From: JAHDFB01 sp965658745
GTDB taxonomy: Bacteria > Bacteroidota > Bacteroidia > Chitinophagales > Saprospiraceae
NCBI GenBank assembly: GCA_965658745.1
Contig: CBFHTK010000009.1
Location: 81,624 to 145,623 of the forward strand
Reading direction: 5' to 3'
DNA: 64,000 nt
Shown: positions 35,003-44,321 of the stretch, piece by piece
Position numbering within the stretch: position 1 is the first letter of the stretch
How the letters are laid out: every line of letters begins with the position of its first letter
Translations under genes and position numbers: made by a program
Notes under the pieces: model-generated
Told to the model about the DNA's origin: nothing
Database searches by the model: none
Seen by the model: the letters and a program-made list of their open reading frames with translations, nothing else

Positions 35003-35359
35003 TTAATAACCAAAATCTTCGCAGTGGACAAAAACAGCTGAAGCTTCTTCTGAGCAGTTGTTAACCGATGCTTTTGGGTCAACCACTATCATGGACAAAT
35101 TCCAATTTCCACCTTCTTGAGCTGATAGTTAGTTTCTAGAATCAAAGCATGTGGCATTGGCTATCGTATTATCGCCATTCCACAATTGATCGGAATCGAA
35201 AGTAGCTAACACTTCTTCTGAGAACTCAAGATCTTCAATTCCATAATGATCATATAGATAGCGCAGTGGGTCATCGCAAGCTACTTGTCCATTAACTTGA
35301 ACACTTATTAAAATTGTATTCAGAAATACGCAGCATAACTGCTTCCTGGTGGATTGTAC
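35003..35359 (-). pseudogene. remnant of a small secreted-protein gene
   Basis: An open minus-strand frame without a start codon gives a signal-like KQLCCVFLNTILISVQVNGQ, then VACDDPLRYLYDHYGIEDLE, and hits TAA (35131-35129). The same frame continues with LSAQEGGNWNLSMIVVDPKA and ends at a second TAA (35003-35005). The mature part is rich in Asp, Asn and Cys. The family is unknown. Absence of an ATG and the internal stop suggest a decayed gene. Confidence 0.4.
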
Positions 35360-35415
35360 TTACTTTAAAGATAGTACAATTCTAGATTGGAGTATAACGA
35401 CGAAATGTTACAGAT

Positions 35416-36246
35416 CTAGGAAATCGATTTAAGGAATTGTAGACAAATCTGATTAAACTGCTTCGCACGTTCGATACTGACAACATGTCCGCAGTTCTGG
35501 ATAACCGATAGCTCCGAATTGGGGTGCTGCGCAGAAAAAGATTTTGCAGGTTCAAGGAAAAGATGATCTTGGCTACCCATGATCAATAAGTGTGGAATTG
35601 CTGAACTTGACTTAAAAAAGCCAAGAAGTGTTTTGTTCAAATTGTAATACAGCGAAGTCCATTTTTTAAACTCATTGATCGTAAGTGCTTTTGCTTCTCT
35701 GATAAATGTATCTCTGGATTTTTTGTGGTTATTTCGAGGCATCATAATGTGTGCACTGAAACTGTAGAAGTTTCTAAAACCGATTACCTTAGCTAACATA
35801 AGACTAAGGTTTGCGACAAGTTTTAGCTTGGTATTGAGTTTCACTATAGCGCCAGGCATGATAATCGAAAGTACACGATCGGGTTGTGACATGCGCATTT
35901 GTAAGCAGATGACTGTTCCTAGAGAGACACCAATGATATGCAGTTTTTCGATGTTTACGTGATCGATCACATCCCAGATCTTGTCTGACATAAAATTGAA
36001 GGAGTATTTCGGATGATCTTTTGAAAAGCTTCTGCTATTGCCATGACCTGGCAAATCAATAACTAGCAAATTATACTCAGCACCAAGCTCATCTATCTGC
36101 CGTTTCCAAGTTCGAGTGCTACCTCCAGCACCATGTATCAAAAGAAGCCATTCCGTTTTTGTGGGTCGCTTGTAAGTGATATAGTGCAAAAGACTTGTGT
36201 CTTTTGACTCGAAAACAATGGATTCGGATGCTAAACTGATCGACAT
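35416..36246 (-). CDS. alpha/beta hydrolase
   Basis: The ATG at 36246 (276 residues, MSISLASESIVFESKD) is preferred; the open frame extends 28 codons further without family sequence. The fold shows LLLIHGAGGSTRTWKRQIDELGAEYNLLVIDLPGHGNS (oxyanion loop), the nucleophile elbow IGVSLGTVI, a late Asp in LLIMGSQDHLFLE, and the catalytic His in VIQNCGHVVSIERA. Members hydrolyse esters, lactones or peptides; nothing here narrows this. No signal peptide, so it is probably cytoplasmic. The upstream neighbour is the DUF2200 pseudogene. Confidence 0.88.
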   Translation of the reverse strand: MSISLASESIVFESKDTSLLHYITYKRPTKTEWLLLIHGAGGSTRTWKRQIDELGAEYNLLVIDLPGHGNSRSFSKDHPKYSFNFMSDKIWDVIDHVNIEKLHIIGVSLGTVICLQMRMSQPDRVLSIIMPGAIVKLNTKLKLVANLSLMLAKVIGFRNFYSFSAHIMMPRNNHKKSRDTFIREAKALTINEFKKWTSLYYNLNKTLLGFFKSSSAIPHLLIMGSQDHLFLEPAKSFSAQHPNSELSVIQNCGHVVSIERAKQFNQICLQFLKSIS

Positions 36247-36385
36247 AGTTCGAAGGTTTGAAACTGCTTCTAAAGCACATGAAACACGAGATACACAGAA
36301 CAGTTCAGAAAGGTGCAATTGATTGCACATTTATCTTTCACAATGAGTAACTAGCCTCAATAGGAATTCAATTTAGACGTATATC

Positions 36386-36751
36386 TTAAGCTTGACGTAG
36401 AATCTTTTCCATCTTACGACCTCGAGCTAGTTCATCAACCAATTTATCTAGATACCTTACTTGCTTAGTGAGTTCATTTTCGAGTTCTTCGATACGATAT
36501 CCGCAAATCACACCTTTAATTAGTCCAGCGTTCGGATTTAGGGTTGCTCTTTCAAAAAATGTTTAAAATGTGACCTTCTCTTCAACTAATTTATGAATCT
36601 GATTTTCATCAAAACCGGTTAACCATTCTATGACTTTATGCAGCTCATCTTTAGTTCGATCTTTCTTCTCTACTTTAGTTATGTAGTGTGGATAGACTGA
36701 TGCGAACGTTTGTTTTGCGATTCTGTCATTATGCTCTGGAGTTGCTTTCAT
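36386..36751 (-). pseudogene. DUF2200 gene interrupted by one in-frame TAA
   Basis: From the ATG at 36751 (MKATPEHNDRIAKQTFASVY) the frame follows the DUF2200 family to EEKVTF, meets TAA at 36565-36563, and continues in frame with TFFERATLNPNAGLIKGV through YLDKLVDELARGRKMEKILR to a TAA at 36388-36386. Other members have Glu at the stop position (VTFExFF), so a single GAA to TAA change explains it. Total 121 codons, a usual length. The function of DUF2200 is unknown. Everything else is intact, so the mutation is recent, or a sequencing error. Confidence 0.8.
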
Positions 36752-36853
36752 AATATAGATTTTAATAAGGATTAGTAAAATGCTGGATCTGAGGAGTTTC
36801 AACTCAAAAATCTCTAAGCTAGTGCTACAAGATGTGTGGAAAGACTTTGGTCA

Positions 36854-37324
36854 CTATAGATTATCAAGCATAAGCCTTTCATACATTTCGATCGGCATCA
36901 TCCCAAATTCCATTCTTCGCTGGTCCCAGTTTTCAATATCCTTGACGTCTCCAAGCTCCACAGTCTTATTAACTGGGGCGACTTTAGCGAATTGCGTACC
37001 GTACCTTTGTTTTTCGCCGCTATTTCTTTTGATTCTGTCATATAGATATGCGTAACTTTGGCCATCCATCCTCCCTTCCTTTACCGCTTTTTCGATGTTT
37101 TCCAGCTGTGATTTCTGCCATTCTTGATCTCTGTCAATATGTTGAATGATGAAGAAGATTCCTCGCATCGCATCTTTTCCAACCATCACTTTTGTAGGGA
37201 ATCCGTACACTTTAATAATCTCTTTCAGCCTCTTAGTATTTGTTACGTCAGTGCTTATGCCGAATGAATCAATAACTACCTCATTTTTTTCAAACTTACA
37301 GACAATATCCAAGCTAGAAATCAC
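36854..37324 (-). CDS. DUF6624-like protein
   Basis: 156 residues from a GTG start; no ATG or signal peptide is available in the open frame upstream, so the 5' end may be damaged or the start may be GTG. The core has FFIIQHIDRDQEWQKSQLENIEKAV, then SYAYLYDRIKRNSGEKQRYGTQF and a conserved end with RRMEFGMMPIEMYERLM, matching the DUF6624 pattern (IxQHxDxD..Q, YAYLxDRI, QxYGTQ, R...G). Function unknown. A related lipoprotein is encoded at 58229-58888. Confidence 0.65.
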   Translation of the reverse strand: MISSLDIVCKFEKNEVVIDSFGISTDVTNTKRLKEIIKVYGFPTKVMVGKDAMRGIFFIIQHIDRDQEWQKSQLENIEKAVKEGRMDGQSYAYLYDRIKRNSGEKQRYGTQFAKVAPVNKTVELGDVKDIENWDQRRMEFGMMPIEMYERLMLDNL

Positions 37325-37506
37325 CCTTTCGGGTAGTTTGAAGTACTGTTGAGTGATTATATAGGGGGATTTGAATTTGATTCATAGCTTAACAGTATCT
37401 GCGATCGTAGCTTTCAAAATTCCTCAAATGAATATTCCGCGACTTAAAGAATGTCTTACTCTAGCTTTCTTCGCTCAGAACTAAACGATTATATGTATTT
37501 TAAAGC

Positions 37507-39431
37507 ATGAAATTGACTCATATACTTCTTGGAATTCTTACCACGCTTCTCGTCTTTGCAGCCTGCAAAGAACTGAAATCATTGCAGGTTTCTGATGAGC
37601 CTGTCTATTCTTATGAGAAGTACTTCAAGGATTTCGTTAGCGAGGTTGATTCATTGTCAAAGCTGACTTCAGAAGGTAAGGCTACAACAAGAATGCAACT
37701 TGAAAAGGGAATCCAAAAAGCCAGACTAGCATACAAAAGGATCGAATTTATTTTCGATTACAATCATACCAAGTTCAGGCTTTGAACATTAATGGGGGGC
37801 CTGTTTATAAGATTGACGAAGACCTGCCAGAGAATTTACCAATTGAACCCAACGGCCTTCAGGCTTTGGACGAATTAATTTTTTCAGACTATGTAGAAAG
37901 CGAGCGTGAACAAGTTCATGAGCTTTCAAAGGGACTTAAAGAAGCGGTTCATTTCATAGCTGATTCACAGTTCGAGCAACTATTAGTGGATGCCAAGCTG
38001 ATCGAGGCAATTCGTTCTGGACTTATTAGAGTTTTTACATTAGGTGTTACTGGATTTGACACGCCCGGTTCTGGAAATGCAATGGAAGAAGCAGAAGAGA
38101 GTTTGGCTTCTATGAAACGCGCTTTCTTTAGGTTTGATGACGTATCACAAAAAGCTGCTCGCAGGCAGTTTAAACAAGTTGTTGCTTTGTTTGAAATAGC
38201 TATTAATCAAGTCCAAAACCAGTCATTTGAAGAGTTTGATCGTATGGAGTTTTTGCGTAAGAGTATTAATTCATTGTACAAAAGTTTGAGAGACTTTGCT
38301 CTGCTTGCTAAGATAGATTCTGAGCCAAAGAAGGATCATAGACACAACTATAGCAGTGATAATTTATTTGCAGTTGATTTTCTAAATAGATCATTTTACC
38401 AGGAATTGAGCTACGCGCCGCTTGATAACACTGATCGAATTGCTCTTGGTAAGACTTTGTTCTTTGACCCAATTTTGTCGAATGATTTGAAAATGTCTTG
38501 TGCAACGTGCCATGCTCCAGACAGAGCTTTTTCAGACGGTTTACCGACCAGTGAAACAAATATCAAGGGACGTTTTACTAAACGGAATTCTCCGACTTTG
38601 CTCAATGCTACTTTCTCAAAAAGGTATTTTCATGACTTACGGTCAGCAAATTTGGAAAGGCAGATTCCATACGTTTTCGATAGTGAAGAGGAGTTTAATC
38701 TAAGTTTTACAGAAGCTATCAAGAGACTTGAAAAGAGTAGTACATATCGAAAGTTATTCAAAAACGCATACGAGGGAATTGCAACTCGATACGATATTAA
38801 TCGTCGATCGATTAGTAACGCTTTGGCAGCTTATGTCAATACTTTAGTTTCATTTAATAGCCCATTTGATAAGTACGTTAGAAATGAAACTTTGGAATAC
38901 TCTGAAGAGGCCCTACGTGACTTCAATTTGTTCATGGGAAAAGCAGCTTGCGGTACTTGTCATTTCGCCCCTACGTTCAACGGCACCGTTCCTCCATTTT
39001 ATATAGAGAGCGAGTCGGAAGTCCTTGGTGTCACAGTAGGTTTTGACACCCTAAATCCAAGATTGGATGAAGATTTAGGAAGATATGCCAACGGAAGAAG
39101 ATGGGAAAAATGGCCACATTTCAAGTACTCATTCAAGACACCAAGTATTCGAAACATTGAACTTACAGCCCCATATATGCACAATGGAACTTTCACCTCT
39201 TTGGAAGAGGTCATGGAGTTTTATAATAGGGGAGGAGGTGTTGGTATGGGCCTAGATATTGACAACCAGACTTTGGGATCAGAACCTTTGGGATTGACTA
39301 AAACTGAAATAGATGAAATTATTGCATTTATGAAATCATTGACAGATACTGCTGATATGAGCCTTGGCTCCGTTCAATTGCCAAAGTTTGAGCATGAATC
39401 TGCTTGGAATGCGAGACAAGTCAACTACTAG
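37507..39431 (+). pseudogene. di-heme cytochrome c peroxidase-like gene with a frameshift
   Basis: The first frame (37507-37785) encodes a lipoprotein signal (LLVFAAC) and helices that end at KRIEFIFDYNHTKFRL plus TGA. The second (from 37782, TTG) continues with ALNINGGPVYKIDED-type sequence that belongs directly after it. One missing base near 37775-37780, for example reading TTC(C)AG GCT TTG, restores the protein. The body has a helical domain, then a MauG/CcpA di-heme domain with CATCH (38500-38514) and CGTCH (38949-38963) plus PSIRNIELTAPYMHNG. It would be a periplasmic peroxidase. A sequencing indel is an alternative. Confidence 0.8.
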
Positions 39432-39471
39432 CTTGGTTGAAAAGACTACTATATGCTTTGTGATAATCGCT

Positions 39472-40659
39472 TTAAAAGCTGACATCTATGTCAAGTCTAA
39501 TTCGATTTCCATTTTCTTTACTAATACCGTATGAAACCAATTGCTCAACAAGGTAGTACTTCATGACTAAAATCGCATTTCGATCTACTCGGTAACTTGC
39601 AACTAGCTCAATTCCTTGTAAGTTGGTTAATCGACCATCAGGTGAATCAGAATCAGAATAATCCCACCGTGCCCAGTCATTTTGTGCCATAATGTCAACA
39701 GCAGAGTATCGCTGGAGATACGCATAGCTTGCTTTAAAACACCAGTCTCCTTTATTTGCTTTCGAGCCATAGCCTAATCCAACTACAAGCCCTGTTTTCT
39801 GATCTGCAAGCTTACTTGGGATTGAATCATTTCGTGCGTAATCTTTAATATTTCTGTAGTAATCAAGTTCTAGATCTAGTTTACGATTTTTGAGTAAACT
39901 CAATTTACTTCCAATATGAAGTATCTGATAGTCAATATCAAAAGTCCCAGCGCCGTCAGGAATGTTTGGCACTTGATTGAAAATATAAAACGAAGGAAAG
40001 AGCTGAAAACGATTATTAAACAAGTCTAGATATAGTTGGTATCCTTGAAAGTATGAATCCAAGTTGAAAGATCTTCCAGAAGCTGATAGTATGAAATGAC
40101 CAGCTCTAATTTCAATTGAATCTATAATGGAAGAATTACTACTAAAACCTCTCCCAAGATATACGCCTTCAGGATATACGTTTTCGCTCCAGAAAAGCTC
40201 GTTGTTACTCTGAAAGGGAAATGTATTTTTACCAAATGAAAATTGATATGAGTGCAGAGATCCTTCGAAATAAGCCTTTTCTAAGGCAATTGGAAGAGTT
40301 CCAAATTCCTTGAATCCCTCTCCCAAAGTTAATTGCGGATCTTGCTGTTTTCTTGGATTCCCAGTTCGTAATCTAAATCCTGTTTTGTACCATTCACCTT
40401 GACGATGCACACCAAAACGCAAGCGATATCTGAGTCTTGTGCGATCATCACGGAAGCTGCCGTCTGAGTTTTTAGAATTCCAATCCTGCTCTATTCGAAA
40501 GCGGAAATCACCATCTAAACTAAGCTTAGATTTGGTAGTGTCAATTTGGGCAAATAGCAGTATTGGTAAGATCGCTATCAATATGGCAAGTGATACCTTT
40601 CTACAAGTACTGAATCTACACCATGGTGATAAACACGTACGATGGTTTTTTTGAATCAT
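39472..40659 (-). CDS. putative outer-membrane porin
   Basis: 395 residues with a signal-like hydrophobic segment (VSLAILIAILPILLFAQ) after a 22-residue basic leader, then alternating beta-strand sequence with many aromatic girdles (LSLDGDFRFRIEQDW, RLRYRLRFGVHRQGEWYKTGFRLRTGNP) and an ending IRLDIDVSF, typical of an outer-membrane barrel with a C-terminal Phe. It resembles alginate-export/phosphate-selective-type or 'putative porin' proteins of Bacteroidota. The transported compound is unknown. It is convergent with the peroxidase-like gene and does not seem linked to it. Confidence 0.7.
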   Translation of the reverse strand: MIQKNHRTCLSPWCRFSTCRKVSLAILIAILPILLFAQIDTTKSKLSLDGDFRFRIEQDWNSKNSDGSFRDDRTRLRYRLRFGVHRQGEWYKTGFRLRTGNPRKQQDPQLTLGEGFKEFGTLPIALEKAYFEGSLHSYQFSFGKNTFPFQSNNELFWSENVYPEGVYLGRGFSSNSSIIDSIEIRAGHFILSASGRSFNLDSYFQGYQLYLDLFNNRFQLFPSFYIFNQVPNIPDGAGTFDIDYQILHIGSKLSLLKNRKLDLELDYYRNIKDYARNDSIPSKLADQKTGLVVGLGYGSKANKGDWCFKASYAYLQRYSAVDIMAQNDWARWDYSDSDSPDGRLTNLQGIELVASYRVDRNAILVMKYYLVEQLVSYGISKENGNRIRLDIDVSF

Positions 40660-40768
40660 TTAGCTAGTCGTTCTGCTTTTCTTTACTCAAGATAGAGATT
40701 TTAATCTGATAATCTCTAATACGCAGAATAACTTATACTAAGCTAAATGGATAGCTAAAAATCCTAGT

Positions 40769-41845
40769 TTATGGACTTACTAGATTTAAACTGATATTGA
40801 AAAATAGAGGATTAGTTAAATTATTTTCCATCACAAATGGCTGATCACCAAAAAAGCCCCTGAAAAAATCTTCACCATTTTCTGCTCTATCAACATTAAA
40901 ACTGTAATTATGCCTGTATCCAGCTTTTGCCGAAAGCCAAACAAATCCACTGATCTGACGTTCGTATTTTAATCTTACTCTCAATTCACTTCTTCGAATT
41001 TCTAGGTCATTGAATGGCGCAGCAAGCTCGTTGTTATTTCCAATTCGGAAACTTGTACCTTCAAGATCGAAACCAAAGAATAGCATATTTCGTTGACTGA
41101 AATTATAGCGTACATCACCTCGTGCAGGTAACAAAGACTCGATTCCCCACTTGCGATTAGCGGAAGTCCAGTTATACATAAAAACAGGAAGATAATTTAA
41201 TTCACCTGCGAGATAAGTCCTAGAAACTCCAATAGCCCATTGTTTACTATCAGTTGGTTTCTTACCCCATAAGACAGCAACTTGGTAGCGATTATATCGC
41301 ATATTCTGCATATTGGCCAATTGGTAATCTCCGCTCATTGCCGCTTGAACTTTTGTCAGCAGGAAGCTATTGGCGTTGAGGGGTTTGTATAAAGAGACGG
41401 CACCGTTAATTGTATTTAGACCATTATCTCTGAGTGTTTGATGCAATGGATGATTTAATTCACCAGAGTTTTCAAAACTATATTGCGTATTCCAGTAGCT
41501 CAAGCCAGCTTGAATGATTATACTATTCTTCGATATAACTGGAATGTTGGCATCAAAGCGAAAGCCTTGCGTTACGTTTACTCGTTCAGTAGCTTGTCCA
41601 AATTCGCCGAAAGCTGCCGCATCAATGTCGTATGCTCCTTGAAAGTCGTAACCAACGCTAATAAGCTTGTCTGGGCTTTTGCCATTTACCTTTATGTTTG
41701 CAAAGCGTTTGGCACTTTCGTCTGCAAATTCCAAGTTGTCATATATGCTATAATCCTCTTCTTCTGTATCTTCTTGAGCGAAAATGACTGTGGAAAATAA
41801 AAGACAAACAAAGAAAAGTAGGTTAGTTGTTTTGAATCGATTCAT
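40769..41845 (-). CDS. outer-membrane beta-barrel protein (DUF6268-like)
   Basis: 358 residues: a signal peptide ending VIFAQ, an acidic spacer (EDTEEEDYSIYD), then about 14 amphipathic strands with repeated aromatic turns (LSVGYDFQG-like, GLSYWNTQYSF, RYNRYQVAVLWGKKP, RVRLKYERQI, GYRHNYSFNVD) and a strand-type end (PLFFNISLNLVSP). This matches DUF6268 family outer-membrane proteins. It is the third gene of a three-gene envelope operon, four bases after the DUF2147 gene. Its job is unknown. Confidence 0.7.
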   Translation of the reverse strand: MNRFKTTNLLFFVCLLFSTVIFAQEDTEEEDYSIYDNLEFADESAKRFANIKVNGKSPDKLISVGYDFQGAYDIDAAAFGEFGQATERVNVTQGFRFDANIPVISKNSIIIQAGLSYWNTQYSFENSGELNHPLHQTLRDNGLNTINGAVSLYKPLNANSFLLTKVQAAMSGDYQLANMQNMRYNRYQVAVLWGKKPTDSKQWAIGVSRTYLAGELNYLPVFMYNWTSANRKWGIESLLPARGDVRYNFSQRNMLFFGFDLEGTSFRIGNNNELAAPFNDLEIRRSELRVRLKYERQISGFVWLSAKAGYRHNYSFNVDRAENGEDFFRGFFGDQPFVMENNLTNPLFFNISLNLVSP

Positions 41846-41848
41846 ATC

Positions 41849-42319
41849 TTATTTTCTTTTTTTAGAAGGCATTTGAAGTCTTTTCCAAACGTCGGATCTA
41901 CCCAAAGCAGAAATTCCTATATAGCCTCGAATATCAAGCGTGTTGGGATCGCTCATTTTGATTGTACAGCTGTATGTACTGCCATTTTCAGGATCATAAA
42001 TGGTACCTTCAGTCCATTCGTCTTTTCCAGTGTATTCAAAATCTTTCAAAATTCGGTATCCCTTAAGTGGTGTACTTGTCAGATTTGCATCAGGATTGTT
42101 TCTATCTACTTTTGGTGCGTTCGTGTTGGGATCAATTGGTTCTCTTAACCAAACAATCTTACCGTAATATTTATCTCCAATCTTGTCAATTTTGACTTTA
42201 ACCTTTCCATTTGATGGTTCCCATACTCCAGTTAGTCGATCAGCATCTGCCGAATCTTGCGAAAACGCGAATGTCGCAAGGAACAAAGCAATAAGCGTAA
42301 AAAGAAATGTCTTTTTCAT
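41849..42319 (-). CDS. DUF2147 family secreted protein
   Basis: 156 residues with a signal peptide ending FAFS. It follows the DUF2147 pattern: LTGVWEPSNGKVKVKIDKIGDKYYGKIVWLREP near the start, then LTSTPLKGYRILKDFEYTGKDEWTEGTIYDPENGSTYSCTI, and LDIRGYIGISALGRSDVWKR at the end. The family is periplasmic, lipocalin-like in feel, and of unknown function. It sits between a lipoprotein gene (seven bases upstream) and the barrel protein gene (four bases downstream). Confidence 0.85.
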   Translation of the reverse strand: MKKTFLFTLIALFLATFAFSQDSADADRLTGVWEPSNGKVKVKIDKIGDKYYGKIVWLREPIDPNTNAPKVDRNNPDANLTSTPLKGYRILKDFEYTGKDEWTEGTIYDPENGSTYSCTIKMSDPNTLDIRGYIGISALGRSDVWKRLQMPSKKRK

Positions 42320-42325
42320 AGTTTG

Positions 42326-42853
42326 TTATTTGTGTTTTACGTTAATTTCCATATTTATTGTAGCAACTGATTCTTCTTCAAATGAGTCTTCAATAAAATC
42401 TAAATCTAATACAAAGCTAAATTTTTGACCTTTAAAGTAGTCAACTATATCAGCGTCATCACTCACTTGTAGAGTCAGTTCTCTTGTATTGCTGTCAATC
42501 GGATTTTTAATTGCTACGGTTTGCATATCAGTATTTGCACTAACCATCTGAAGTGAAGCGCTTTTGTATGCATCAAAAGTTGTTCCGGAGGTATCGATCA
42601 GCATAACATTAACTGATTTGATTTTGATTTCCTTCAATTGATCTGCAGAAACACCTTCAAGACCCTCAATAGAGGCTAAATCTACCTCATATTCAGCTAT
42701 AAGGCTATTTGGACCAGAAAAGAAAGGACCTGTTGCACTCGCTTCTATGCTTAAAGTCGTACTTGTTTCAGTAGTTGGGCTACATGAAGTTAGTACAAAA
42801 ATAAAGATGGCGAGGAAAAGGAAGTTGAGTTGAAATCGAATAGTTCTTTTCAT
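42326..42853 (-). CDS. lipoprotein of unknown function
   Basis: 175 residues. The N-terminus ends IFIFVLTSC, a lipobox, so the protein is membrane-anchored; the mature part is rich in Ser, Thr and Asp and looks like an all-beta domain (YEVDLASIEGLEG, LTLQVSDDADIVDYF, ATINMEINVKH). I recognise no family. It is the first gene of the lipoprotein/DUF2147/DUF6268 operon, so its product probably acts with an outer-membrane barrel protein. Confidence 0.7.
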   Translation of the reverse strand: MKRTIRFQLNFLFLAIFIFVLTSCSPTTETSTTLSIEASATGPFFSGPNSLIAEYEVDLASIEGLEGVSADQLKEIKIKSVNVMLIDTSGTTFDAYKSASLQMVSANTDMQTVAIKNPIDSNTRELTLQVSDDADIVDYFKGQKFSFVLDLDFIEDSFEEESVATINMEINVKHK

Positions 42854-43486
42854 AGTTGATTAGCTTGGTGATTTTCCGAATTCGAAACGATAACAATAAA
42901 TTATCTAAAATGTTTGCTGTAAGTATAATTAATTGACAAGTGGTGGTTGACTTTTTTGTTGTTGCTTGCTGCGTGGCACTGGTGGGTCATAATAGCCACC
43001 GTTCGTTCTTGAATACCACCATTTAAATGCATTGCAATCGTTTAATTTATTTCAACCTTTTGTCAAGTATTCCCTCTAGTTATTCAACTGCTTATGGAGC
43101 AAAGTCTGAAAATGATGACTTTTGATTGATAGAGAGCTTTTTTTTGCATAAAAATAGGCTATTAAATGGTTGATTCCAAGTAAATTTCTAGTTTGTAGAA
43201 ATACAAAATCCCACAAAGGTTATAATCTCAACGGTAGCGGTTTGGATGTTGTAAAGCTTTTGGTAATTCATTTATCTTCAAATAATTGTGAAAAGAGTTA
43301 AATTGATAAATCTAAACAAATAAGCTTAATTCAAGTTAATTCGTTGCTGGGTCTACATTATCGTTGGTCTAAAATCAAATCAAAACTATTACTGATTAGT
43401 GAAAAAAACGCCATTAGTTTTTATCCAATAGCGCCGTTGTATTCTTATCAATTCCCGTGAATCATTTGTTCTTCTGAGGTTTTAAG
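42854..43486. other. intergenic region between divergent-end operons
   Basis: About 630 AT-rich bases with no gene. A GGTGG/CCACC hairpin (42981-42985 with 42996-43000) lies about 130 bases upstream of the lipoprotein start and may be in its leader. A terminator-like hairpin at 43402-43438 belongs to the thiol dioxygenase operon. Confidence 0.5.
43402..43438 (-). terminator. terminator-like hairpin after the thiol dioxygenase gene
   Basis: On the minus strand AACG pairs with CGTT and ATTGG with CTAAT, with three single-base bulges, followed by seven T. It lies about 50 bases after the 43487 stop. Confidence 0.45.
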
Positions 43487-44245
43487 TTAGTTACTCAATT
43501 CCTCTTCTAGTATTTTTGGCTTGGCAATTAGTTGCTCTTCACATCTTCTGAGTGCATTTCGCTTGAGCTGCTCTAGTCTCGGTGTGCTTGGCTGCCTATT
43601 GTAGTAGCTCATCAAGAATTGCATGTAAAGTATCAGTACTTCGTTAGTCGGAGTAGGGGCGTCATCAAAGTCGTATATTTCATCTTCAGGAAGATTGAAG
43701 AAGGCACCACCTGTCGTATGTGATATTCGATTGAACTCGAGGTCGTAATTTCTTGCATCAGCGGTAACATTTTCGTCCCTGTCATTGCATCCATAAACAT
43801 GCAGCGTCATATAACCTGAAGTGGTTGCATTTCCCATCTGATGAATCAGTTTGTTGTTAACTTTTACGATTTCGCCACTCGTTAATATTTCTTTTTTTGA
43901 GAATCGAAGTTCGTCGTCTTTGACATTGTAAATCATGTGATGCGTATTTCCAAAAACTTGCACTACTCCCCATTGCGTGTAGCCATGATTGTGGATTGAC
44001 GAGTAGTGGTCTGGGTTCCATGACATGACCATTATTTCATACTTGCCATTATCAACAACGAGTTTACGACCATAACAATCTTCTTCTGGGTGATCTAAGT
44101 CCGCATATGGCTCCAAGTCTTCTACAGATATCTGTGCATCTTTTACTATTTCTGCAGCTCTGAGTGGACTTAATTTTCCTTCTTTTTGGATAGCTAAGCC
44201 TAGGTTCTCAGATAGCTGGGCTAAAGCTTTTGATAAAATTTTCAT
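43487..44245 (-). CDS. cysteine dioxygenase-family thiol dioxygenase
   Basis: 252 residues. A cupin core has HYSSIHNHG with H85 and H87 and a later H135 (LIHQMGN), the three-His iron site of cysteine/thiol dioxygenases, which oxidise a thiol to a sulfinate. The eukaryote-type Cys-Tyr crosslink cannot be judged. The N-terminal helical part and a 60-residue tail (MQFLMSYYNRQ and on) extend the usual 190-residue core. It lies 76 bases after the GNAT gene in the same direction, so it may be the last gene of the racemase operon. Confidence 0.8.
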   Translation of the reverse strand: MKILSKALAQLSENLGLAIQKEGKLSPLRAAEIVKDAQISVEDLEPYADLDHPEEDCYGRKLVVDNGKYEIMVMSWNPDHYSSIHNHGYTQWGVVQVFGNTHHMIYNVKDDELRFSKKEILTSGEIVKVNNKLIHQMGNATTSGYMTLHVYGCNDRDENVTADARNYDLEFNRISHTTGGAFFNLPEDEIYDFDDAPTPTNEVLILYMQFLMSYYNRQPSTPRLEQLKRNALRRCEEQLIAKPKILEEELSN

Positions 44246-44321
44246 ATATCTTTCTCTTGATTAGTATTGTAAATAGTTTCTATATTTTTGTATTGAGTTT
44301 TATTGTTTTGTCCAACATAGA

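Noticed and set aside
23875..36565. Reassignment of TAA as a sense codon, suggested by five in-frame TAA codons
   Set aside because: Most intact genes in the window, such as the haloperoxidase and the PIG-L deacetylase, end with TAA, so the code is standard. The lesions are better read as nonsense mutations or sequence errors.
37775..37790. Programmed -1 frameshift in the peroxidase-like gene
   Set aside because: No slippery X XXY YYZ heptamer or downstream hairpin is evident; a single-base deletion or sequencing error is simpler.
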